Source: UBA11606 sp049437325 (GTDB lineage Bacteria > Actinomycetota > Acidimicrobiia > Acidimicrobiales > Aldehydirespiratoraceae). From it: a DNA stretch of 64,000 nt. The notes beneath the pieces were generated by a model that was not told where the DNA came from, did not search any database, and saw only the letters and a program-made list of their open reading frames with translations. The stretch is taken from positions 94,513-158,512 of the forward strand of contig JBMTIM010000002.1 in the NCBI GenBank assembly GCA_049437325.1, given 5' to 3'. The stretch's first letter is position 1, and each line of letters opens with the position of its first letter. Of the stretch, positions 58,563 through 64,000 are shown one piece after another. A program made the translations under genes and the position numbers.

Positions 58563-59528
58563 ATGCACGACGACGACGTTTCCCCGAGTGACATGACCCA
58601 CCACGAGTTCACCGATGACGATGCTGAGGCACTGCTCTCGGGCGCCACTTCCGGCGATCCGCGACTCGGCGACGCGCTCGATGACATTCGCTCGGCCTTC
58701 CAGGCGATCGATCCCCCGATCGTGACCGGGGCGCTGACCGAGTTCGTCGGCGCCGACTCCGTCGGCAGCGACGCAACGGATACCACCGGACCTGCCGTCG
58801 TCTCGTTGAACGTGAATCACGAATCCCCCAGGAGACATCCCATGCTCACCTCTGTTTCGACCTTTGCCGGCACCGCACTCGGAAAGATCGCAATTGGCGC
58901 GTCCGTCGCCGCTGCATCTGTCGGCGGTGCCGCCGCCACCGGCATCATCGACACCCCGTTCGAGGAGAACTCGGTCGTCGAGACCGAGTTCGTCGAAGAC
59001 GAGTCGATCGAGAGCGACGACAGTGTCGACGAGAGTGTCGACGACAGCGCCGCCGACTCCCTCGACGATGATGCGATCGAAATCGAGAGCGGACTCGACG
59101 ATGACGATGCTGACGACGACTCCAGCGACGACGGTGATGACTCCGACGACAGCGACGACAGCTCCGACGAAGACGACAGCTCCGACGAAGACGACTCCGA
59201 CGACGGTGACGACTCCACGACCTCGACCACCATTCCGAATCCAGGTGGCGTTGCCTCGGTCAGCCACACGGTCGACGGTGTCGGCACCGTCGCCTTCACC
59301 TACGACAGCGGCATCTGGACCCTGACGAACGTCTCCCCGGCTGCTGGCTGGACGGTCAGTGAGTCCTCTGTCGACGCCGAAGGTCCCGACGTCACCTTCG
59401 AGATGGGCGAACTCGAGGTCGACGTCGACGTCGAGATCGAGAACGGCCAGATCCGGGTGCGGGTTCGCACCGAGAACGACTCGACCGATGAGGAGACCGA
59501 GGTCTTCTCCTACTACGCGATCAACTGA
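58563..59528 (+). CDS. Probable membrane anti-sigma factor with Asp/Ser-rich extracytoplasmic repeat
   Basis: 321 residues from ATG 58563, coupled to the ECF gene. Residues 1-95 contain DDDAEALLSGATSGDPRLGD and ALDDIRSAFQA, a pattern common in proteins encoded after actinobacterial ECF factors. One membrane span (about 108-130, GKIAIGASVAAASVGGAAAT) follows. Then about 90 strongly acidic residues with SD/SDE repeats, a short Thr linker, and a C-terminal beta-type domain of about 90 residues (VSHTVDGVGTVAFTYDSGIW). It has no zinc HxxxCxxC anti-sigma motif. The role is inferred from position and topology. Confidence 0.7.
   Translation: MHDDDVSPSDMTHHEFTDDDAEALLSGATSGDPRLGDALDDIRSAFQAIDPPIVTGALTEFVGADSVGSDATDTTGPAVVSLNVNHESPRRHPMLTSVSTFAGTALGKIAIGASVAAASVGGAAATGIIDTPFEENSVVETEFVEDESIESDDSVDESVDDSAADSLDDDAIEIESGLDDDDADDDSSDDGDDSDDSDDSSDEDDSSDEDDSDDGDDSTTSTTIPNPGGVASVSHTVDGVGTVAFTYDSGIWTLTNVSPAAGWTVSESSVDAEGPDVTFEMGELEVDVDVEIENGQIRVRVRTENDSTDEETEVFSYYAIN
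59159..59194 (+). repeat. 18-bp tandem repeat inside the acidic domain
   Basis: Two exact 18-bp copies (59159-59176, 59177-59194) coding for SSDEDD units, inside a longer degenerate GAC/TCC array (about 59113-59216). Confidence 0.8.
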
Positions 59529-59531
59529 TCG

Positions 59532-60725
59532 CTACGGCTGAAGGTCCCAGAGGGGATAGCTCGACATGACCTCGATCCCCCCGGAGGTCACTCGCACCAG
59601 TTGCTCGAGCCTCACCCCCTGGGATCCTCGGTCGGATCCCACAAAGCTCTCCACGGCGAGAACAACCCCGTCCTCCAGCTGACCGTCGTAGCCCGCCCAC
59701 TCCCAGTCCTGGGGGTGGGGGATTTTGGGGTATTCGTCGGTCATACCGACCCCGTGGAAGACACTCGCAGACCGGTTCGCAACGAACTCGTCCGGATGCC
59801 GAAAGACCGAGTGCGAAAGCTCCTCGAACGAGGCACCCACATGCAGCAGGGACGTGTTGTGTTCGATCTCGTGGAGTGCTCGACGGTAGAGGTCCTGTTG
59901 CTCGGGGGTCGGTCCGGTGTCGCACACCCAGGTGCGGCCGATGTCGGCGCAGTAGCCGTACGGTCCAACCATGTCGGTGTCGAACGCGACGAGATCGCCG
60001 GACTCGATCCTCCGATGGCTCGCTTCCTGGTACCAGGGGTTGGTTCGCGGACCGGAACAGAGCATGCGTCCGTCGATCGAGTCGCCGCCGTGGGCGATGT
60101 TGACCTGGTGCAGGACGGCGAACAGTTGGTTCTCGGTGATGCCGGGCTCGAGGACGGACTGCATGAGCGTCATCCCGTACTCGGCGACCGCAACCGCGAA
60201 GTCGAGTGCAACCAACTCGAGGTCGGACTTGCGGCTCCGGGCCAGTTCGACCGTCGGTTCGGCATCGAAGACGTTGAGGCCGATGTCGGCGAAGGCCCGG
60301 TGACCGGTCGGTGTGGTTCGCTCCACCCCGACCGAGGCGCGTGAGTCGTAGCCGAGTTCGTCGAGCGCAAGTTCGATGTCGGCGGCGAACCGATCGGCTG
60401 CCACCGACAGTTCGAGACCGGCATCGAAGCTGGTGATCGCATGCGATCGACGAAAGACGTCGACCAACGGGAGACCCCCGCTGTGGGTTCCGTGCACGAT
60501 GATCGGACCGACGATCGGCACGATCGCATAGACCGTCGGGATGCGGCTCTGCATCGACGACTGGACTCGGTAGCCAGTGGCGTACCGGATGCTCACCGGG
60601 TTGGTGAGAACGAGCACGTCGAGGCCGTCGACAAGCATCGTGCCGCGGAGGTTCTCCAGCCGCTCGGAGGCGAGGAGATTCTCGTCGATTTCCGGCGATG
60701 GGAGCAGCTCGATCAGGCGACTCAT
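59532..60725 (-). CDS. M24-family metallopeptidase (Xaa-Pro aminopeptidase/creatinase-like)
   Basis: 397 residues from ATG 60725. N-terminal creatinase-like domain (VLVLTNPVSIRYATGYR), then the pita-bread domain with metal ligands Asp in AFDTDMVGPYG, Asp in CADIGRTWVCD, His in FHGVGMTDEYPKIP, Glu in VLAVESFVGS and Glu in GVRLEQLVRVT. The five ligands are intact, so a metal-dependent hydrolase is expected; peptidase and DMSP-lyase (DddP-like) members share this fold. Convergent with the anti-sigma gene. Confidence 0.87.
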   Translation of the reverse strand: MSRLIELLPSPEIDENLLASERLENLRGTMLVDGLDVLVLTNPVSIRYATGYRVQSSMQSRIPTVYAIVPIVGPIIVHGTHSGGLPLVDVFRRSHAITSFDAGLELSVAADRFAADIELALDELGYDSRASVGVERTTPTGHRAFADIGLNVFDAEPTVELARSRKSDLELVALDFAVAVAEYGMTLMQSVLEPGITENQLFAVLHQVNIAHGGDSIDGRMLCSGPRTNPWYQEASHRRIESGDLVAFDTDMVGPYGYCADIGRTWVCDTGPTPEQQDLYRRALHEIEHNTSLLHVGASFEELSHSVFRHPDEFVANRSASVFHGVGMTDEYPKIPHPQDWEWAGYDGQLEDGVVLAVESFVGSDRGSQGVRLEQLVRVTSGGIEVMSSYPLWDLQP

Positions 60726-60770
60726 GGCCCGGATCCTAGGGGCAGAGCACACATGCAAACCTGCCGTGTC

Positions 60771-61232
60771 TCAGATGCCGTGGGCGCGAAGTTGATAGTG
60801 ATTGGTGCTGATGGCAACGACGTTGCCGTCGGTGTCGACGAGTTCCATCTCGAGGTCGTAATCGGCCTTGCCGTGTTCGTCGGCTGCGGCCGCGACCGCT
60901 GCAGCCTGCTCCTCCGTCATCGAAGCCTCCACGCTGATGTCGGTCGCGGCGAAACGACGAAACTGGATCTCCACCCCCTTCACGATCGGGTAATACCGCG
61001 ACGCGTCGAACGTCGTCGAGAACAGGGTCCCACCCGGGAACTCGGCCAGCGCAAACAGCGCACCGGCGTACATCGTGCCGATGTGGTTCTGATTCCCCTC
61101 GAACGGCATCACGAGCTTCACCCGGCCACGCTCGGCTGCGACCACTCGCACGCCGGTCTGCTCCGCCATCGGCACCGACGCCCGTGTGGACTCGGTCAGC
61201 CGATCGACGTCCCAACTCTTGTCGTCACTCAT
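60771..61232 (-). CDS. Hotdog-fold thioesterase-like protein (DUF4442/YiiD-C type)
   Basis: 153 residues from ATG 61232, preceded by GAAGGA; ATG 61238 is two codons earlier. RGRVKLVMPFEGNQNHIGTM and YAGALFALAEFPGGTLF form the hotdog helix and active-site edge, with FRRFAATDISVEASM and the C-terminal NVVAISTNHYQLR strand. Family members hydrolyse acyl-CoA or acyl-ACP thioesters. It overlaps the deiodinase-like gene by 8 bp and must share its transcript. Confidence 0.78.
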   Translation of the reverse strand: MSDDKSWDVDRLTESTRASVPMAEQTGVRVVAAERGRVKLVMPFEGNQNHIGTMYAGALFALAEFPGGTLFSTTFDASRYYPIVKGVEIQFRRFAATDISVEASMTEEQAAAVAAAADEHGKADYDLEMELVDTDGNVVAISTNHYQLRAHGI

Positions 61233-62004
61233 CGGCATCCTTCTCGTCGCGCGTTTCGTTGTGTGGCTCGGCGTTGTGCGGCTCGGTCACCGTCACCATG
61301 ACCTGATCGAGCGACTTTCGTCCAAAATCGGGGACCTTCACCCCGGGCAGGGGGTACCCGATCGGGAACATGACAAAGGGACGCTCGTTGTCGGGGCGGC
61401 CGAGCACCCGGGTGAGAAAGGCCATTGGAGACGGTGTGTGGGTGAGCGTCGCCAACCCCATGTTGTGGAGTGCGGCGATGAACATCCCAGCGGCGATACC
61501 GACGCTCTCTTTGACGTAATAGTTCTTGCGTGTCTCGCCGTCGGGGCGCCGCTCGAAGCGTTCTTCGAAGAGTACGACGATCCACGGCGCAATCTCGAGG
61601 AACTCCTTGTGATGATCGGTACCGATCGGTGCCAGCGCCTCCTGCCACTCGTCGTTCATCCGGCTCTGGAGGTAGTTGATCCGTTCCTCTTCTTCGGCCG
61701 CGACCCGGATCGCCGCCTTGACCGCCGGCGACTCGGTCGCCACAAAGCGCCAGGGTTGCCGGTGGGCGCCGGAGGGGGCAGAAGCTGCCGTACGGATCGC
61801 CGACTCGATGAGTTCCCGCGGCACCGGTCGATCCGAGAACAGACGAGGGCTCCGCCGTCGGCTCATCAACGACTCGAACGCCGAGGCGCGCTCGACCATT
61901 TCGTCGGGTGGGTATTCCACGAAGTCGAGTTCTCGAAACGGGTGCTGCGCTTCCAACTCGGCAGGCGGATAGGGATGCTCGTAGACGGGCTCGATATGAG
62001 GCAC
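61225..62004 (-). CDS. Iodotyrosine deiodinase-like flavoprotein (nitroreductase superfamily)
   Basis: 259 residues from GTG 62004. Strong resemblance to animal IYD across FMN and lid regions: RTAASAPSGAHRQPWRFVAT, EEEERINYLQSRMNDEW, HHKEFLEIAP, LTHTPSPMAF, LGRPDNERPFVMFPIGYPLP and VPDFGRKSLDQVMV. The substrate-lid residues that bind halotyrosine in human IYD (Glu157, Tyr161, Lys182) align with E107, Y111 and K133. It should reductively remove iodide or bromide from halotyrosine using reduced FMN. Ordinary nitroreductases lack this lid. Divergent from a TetR gene 25 bp away. Confidence 0.85.
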   Translation of the reverse strand: MPHIEPVYEHPYPPAELEAQHPFRELDFVEYPPDEMVERASAFESLMSRRRSPRLFSDRPVPRELIESAIRTAASAPSGAHRQPWRFVATESPAVKAAIRVAAEEEERINYLQSRMNDEWQEALAPIGTDHHKEFLEIAPWIVVLFEERFERRPDGETRKNYYVKESVGIAAGMFIAALHNMGLATLTHTPSPMAFLTRVLGRPDNERPFVMFPIGYPLPGVKVPDFGRKSLDQVMVTVTEPHNAEPHNETRDEKDADE

Positions 62005-62029
62005 CCCAGCATCGTGCCAGACTGGGCGG

Positions 62030-62605
62030 GTGAGCTTGTCGGAGACCCAAGAGCAGATCCTCGACGCCGCCGTCGAGGTGATCGTTCGCGACGGCCTCGA
62101 TTCGACGAGCATGCGTGCCGTCGCAGAGGAGGCCGACGTCTCGCTGGGACTGCTCAGCTATCACTTCGACGGCAAGGAGAACCTCGTCGTCGCAGCATTT
62201 CAACGCGCCGCCGATCAGTTGATCGAGCACACCAGCAACCTCATCGCCGAAGCCGGGTCTGATCCGCGCAACCGAATCCGTGCTGCGCTTCGCAGCTGGT
62301 TCGACCCGGAGTTCTCCGACCTCGAACATCTCGAGATCTGGGCTGCGATCTGGGCAGTGGGACGCACCAACGATGAGGTCGCCGCCGCGGAGCGAGACCT
62401 GTACGAACGAGGAGCAGACCTCCTCCGAGACGCGATCTCCGACGCCCATCCGTCGCTCTCCCCCGACGCGGTCAGCCGCCGTGTCACCGACGTCATTGCG
62501 TTGCAGAACGGGCTGTGGATCAACTGGAACCGTTGGGCTGATCGCGAAGCGCTCGAACGCGGCCTCAGCCGCTGTGAGGCCATCGCCCTCGAGGACCACG
62601 GGTGA
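62030..62605 (+). CDS. TetR-family transcriptional regulator (BetI-like)
   Basis: 191 residues from GTG 62030. HTH: STSMRAVAEEADVSLGLLSY followed by HFDGKENLVVAAF (about 25-57). C-terminal domain with DPEFSDLEHLEIWAAIWAVG as in BetI-like repressors. Start codons of this gene and the deiodinase-like gene are 25 bp apart, so the regulator very probably controls both directions. The stop overlaps the next SDR start (GTGA). Confidence 0.9.
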   Translation: MSLSETQEQILDAAVEVIVRDGLDSTSMRAVAEEADVSLGLLSYHFDGKENLVVAAFQRAADQLIEHTSNLIAEAGSDPRNRIRAALRSWFDPEFSDLEHLEIWAAIWAVGRTNDEVAAAERDLYERGADLLRDAISDAHPSLSPDAVSRRVTDVIALQNGLWINWNRWADREALERGLSRCEAIALEDHG

Positions 62606-63357
62606 GCTCGCGCCTCGCCGGCCTCACCACGATCGTCACCGGCGCATCCAGCGGTATTGGAGCGGGTGTGGCCTCCCGATTCGTGGCAGAGGGCGCCTCG
62701 GTGTTCGCGGCGGCGAGGTCCGAGGTCGCAATCGACGGTGTCACCTGGGTACCGACGGACGTCACCGACCCGACCGCAGTCGACGCGCTGATCGCCACCG
62801 CAGTCTCACGTTCCGGTCGGCTTGATGCGATCGTCAACAATGCGGGGGTGCAGATCGAGAAGCCGATCGAGACCACCACCGACGCCGAGTTCGATCTCGT
62901 GATGGCGGTCAACATCCGGGGGGTCTTCAACTGCTGCCGGGCTGCCGTTCGGCAGATGGCCGGCCAGACCGACGGGGGCTCGATCATCAACATCGGCTCG
63001 GTCGCAGGCAACGTCGCCGATCACGGCATGGCCGTCTACAACGCATCGAAAGGCGCAGTGCACGCGCTCACCCGAGCTATCGCAACCGACAACGGTCGCC
63101 AAGGCGTCCGCTGCAACGCCATCAGCCCCGGTTGGATCCTGACCGCCCTCGCCGAGGCGGTCTTCGACGGGGCTGACGACCCGGCTGCCGCTCGGGCCGA
63201 GGCCGTGCGCAAGCACCCAGTCGGCCGGATGGGCACGCCTGCCGATGTCGCTGGCCTGGCGGTCTACCTCGCCTCGCCCGATGCGGCGTTCGTCTCGGGT
63301 TCGTGCTTCACGATCGACGGTGGGCTGACGGCGCAGTCACCGATCAGCCCGCACTGA
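62602..63357 (+). CDS. Short-chain dehydrogenase/reductase
   Basis: 251 residues from GTG 62602, co-translated with TetR. VTGASSGIGAGVASRFV near residue 13, FAAARSEVA after strand 2 (Arg, suggests NADP), VNNAGVQ, catalytic SVAGNVADHGMAVYNASK, C-terminal VSGSCFTIDGGLTAQ. Genetic linkage to the deiodinase-like gene through a shared regulator suggests a common catabolic context, which is inference. Confidence 0.87.
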   Translation: MSSRLAGLTTIVTGASSGIGAGVASRFVAEGASVFAAARSEVAIDGVTWVPTDVTDPTAVDALIATAVSRSGRLDAIVNNAGVQIEKPIETTTDAEFDLVMAVNIRGVFNCCRAAVRQMAGQTDGGSIINIGSVAGNVADHGMAVYNASKGAVHALTRAIATDNGRQGVRCNAISPGWILTALAEAVFDGADDPAAARAEAVRKHPVGRMGTPADVAGLAVYLASPDAAFVSGSCFTIDGGLTAQSPISPH

Positions 63358-63364
63358 TCATCGT

Positions 63365-63742
63365 TCACGACGGGCTGAGATCGTCGTAGACCTCCGGGTT
63401 GTCGAGCGGAAACTGCAGCCACTCGACCATCTGCCGCACCTGTTCGTAGGCGGCGAGGCGGGCCTCGTCAGAGCCGGCGGCCTCTGCTGCTGCGAACGGC
63501 TCGTGAAGCCGCCGGGTCATGCGCGGACCGAGCTCGAGCAGTGCACTGCTTCCCTCCGACGCCCACCGACACAGCACATAGTGGACGATGGCCCCGACCG
63601 GCACACCACAGCTGGTGCTCAGGTTCGTGATCGTGGCCAGTGGATCGAGATGGGCATGGGCCGCAATGTCGGCTTTGAAATTCGCGTCCTTGTCGCCATC
63701 AGACCAAGGACCCGTCCAGCCCATCAACTCGAGGGTCGTCAT
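63365..63742 (-). CDS. Small conserved actinobacterial protein (DUF6027-like)
   Basis: 125 residues from ATG 63742; the longer frame (to 63970) runs antisense into the next methyltransferase. Sequence MTTLELMGWTGPWSDGDKDA, then HLDPLATITNLSTSCGVPVG, AIVHYVLCRWASEGSSALLE and AAYEQVRQMVEWLQFPLDNP matches a small helical family I know from other actinobacteria, of unknown function. The middle portion looks like a short helix-turn-helix (ATITNLSTSCGVPVGAIVHY). Confidence 0.7.
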   Translation of the reverse strand: MTTLELMGWTGPWSDGDKDANFKADIAAHAHLDPLATITNLSTSCGVPVGAIVHYVLCRWASEGSSALLELGPRMTRRLHEPFAAAEAAGSDEARLAAYEQVRQMVEWLQFPLDNPEVYDDLSPS

Positions 63743-63767
63743 CCCGGAATGATGCCAGACTCGGGTC

Positions 63768-64000
63768 GTGCCGCCTGATCCGTACCTGCACGGCCACTCC
63801 GACGCAGTGATGAAGTCGCATACATGGCGAACCGTCGCCAACTCTGCACCGCACCTCGTCCCCCATCTCATTCCCGGCCGGCGCCTGCTCGACATCGGTT
63901 GTGGACCTGGCACCATCACCGTCGATCTCGCAGTGCGGATCGCCCCCGGCGAGGTGATCGGGTTCGACATCGCTCCCGATGTGATCGGACGGGCCGAGGC
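63768..64000 (+). CDS. Class I SAM-dependent methyltransferase, N-terminal part
   Basis: Runs off the window; about 77 codons from GTG 63768 are visible. YLHGHSDAVMKSHTWRTVAN, SAPHLVPHLIPGRRLLDIGC and GPGTITVDLA give the SAM motif (LLDIGCGPGT) near residue 41, and IGFDIAPDVIGRAE the acidic strand-2 end. The H-S-x-x-V-M-x-S-H opening is typical of UbiE/MenG-like methyltransferase-11 proteins. Acceptor unknown. Confidence 0.82.
   Translation, partial: MPPDPYLHGHSDAVMKSHTWRTVANSAPHLVPHLIPGRRLLDIGCGPGTITVDLAVRIAPGEVIGFDIAPDVIGRAE

Noticed and set aside
59113..59216. CRISPR-like or VNTR array
   Set aside because: The repeat is in frame, codes for an acidic SD-rich segment and has no spacer structure.

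Overview
The window is about 65% G+C and gene-dense, with no intergenic gap above about 240 bases. I see no rRNA, tRNA, CRISPR array, insertion sequence or prophage. The content points to a high-GC actinobacterium, most likely a marine or soil member of the Acidimicrobiia. The reasons are a Bpa-type proteasome activator, a proteobacterial/actinobacterial soxBDAG operon, a long GapB-type GAPDH, many SDR and acyl-CoA enzymes, and secreted proteins with Thr-rich linkers after the signal peptide. The genus assignment is inference.

Layout. 0-9.6 kb: end of xylA and xylB (xylose entry), a stand-alone LigD-type polymerase (minus strand), ilvD, a TetR-MFS pair, then arylamine N-acetyltransferase overlapping a divergent aminotransferase-FAH hydrolase pair. 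9.6-11.5 kb (minus): shikimate kinase and a NamZ-like lipoprotein. 11.6-15.5 kb: a tight four-gene operon (quinone oxidoreductase, AhpD-like protein, SnoaL-like protein, acyl-CoA ligase). Its second gene has an in-frame TGA exactly where the second Cys of the CxxC redox motif should be, with a good SECIS-like hairpin behind it, so it is probably a selenoprotein. 15.6-22.4 kb: gapB, SRPBCC protein, two SDRs, a NagZ-like glycosidase, engB, an aldo/keto reductase and a small SHOCT-like protein. 22.5-28.2 kb: FKBP, a cytochrome P450, then an envelope-glycan group (GT39-like, GT2, flippase-like membrane protein, methyltransferase). 28.2-34.8 kb: typA, bpa, SDR, VOC protein, rhomboid protease, pyrC-pyrE. 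34.8-40.2 kb: xthA, a glycerophosphodiesterase lipoprotein, a yeast-type cytosine deaminase, a TauD dioxygenase, and MFS-LysR. 40.3-45.2 kb: soxBDAG. 45.2-51.9 kb: a class V aminotransferase, FabH-like synthase, M20 peptidase, SDR and malate synthase G. 51.9-55.9 kb (minus): class II aldolase, ogt, an Ada-AlkA fusion and an FAD amine oxidase. 56-64 kb: SDR, EamA transporter, an ECF sigma factor with a probable acidic-repeat anti-sigma partner, an M24 peptidase, a thioesterase, an iodotyrosine-deiodinase-like nitroreductase, TetR, SDR, a small conserved protein and the start of a methyltransferase.

How the genes work together. Three groups have clear shared logic: oxidative demethylation of sarcosine to 5,10-methylene-THF (soxBDAG); alkylation repair (ogt plus ada-alkA, overlapping by 4 bp); and pyrimidine supply and salvage (pyrC/pyrE, with the cytosine deaminase nearby). 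Secreted NamZ-like and NagZ-like glycosidases could together trim peptidoglycan from its non-reducing ends. Many transcription units have a TANNNT -10 element only 6-8 nt before the start codon, which suggests that leaderless mRNAs are common in this genome.

The observations most worth following up are the recoded TGA (13180-13182), the tandem palindromic operator with an adjacent perfect hairpin upstream of the ECF sigma factor (57869-57945), the deiodinase homolog with its halotyrosine-binding residues conserved (61225-62004), and the acidic anti-sigma-like protein (58563-59528).
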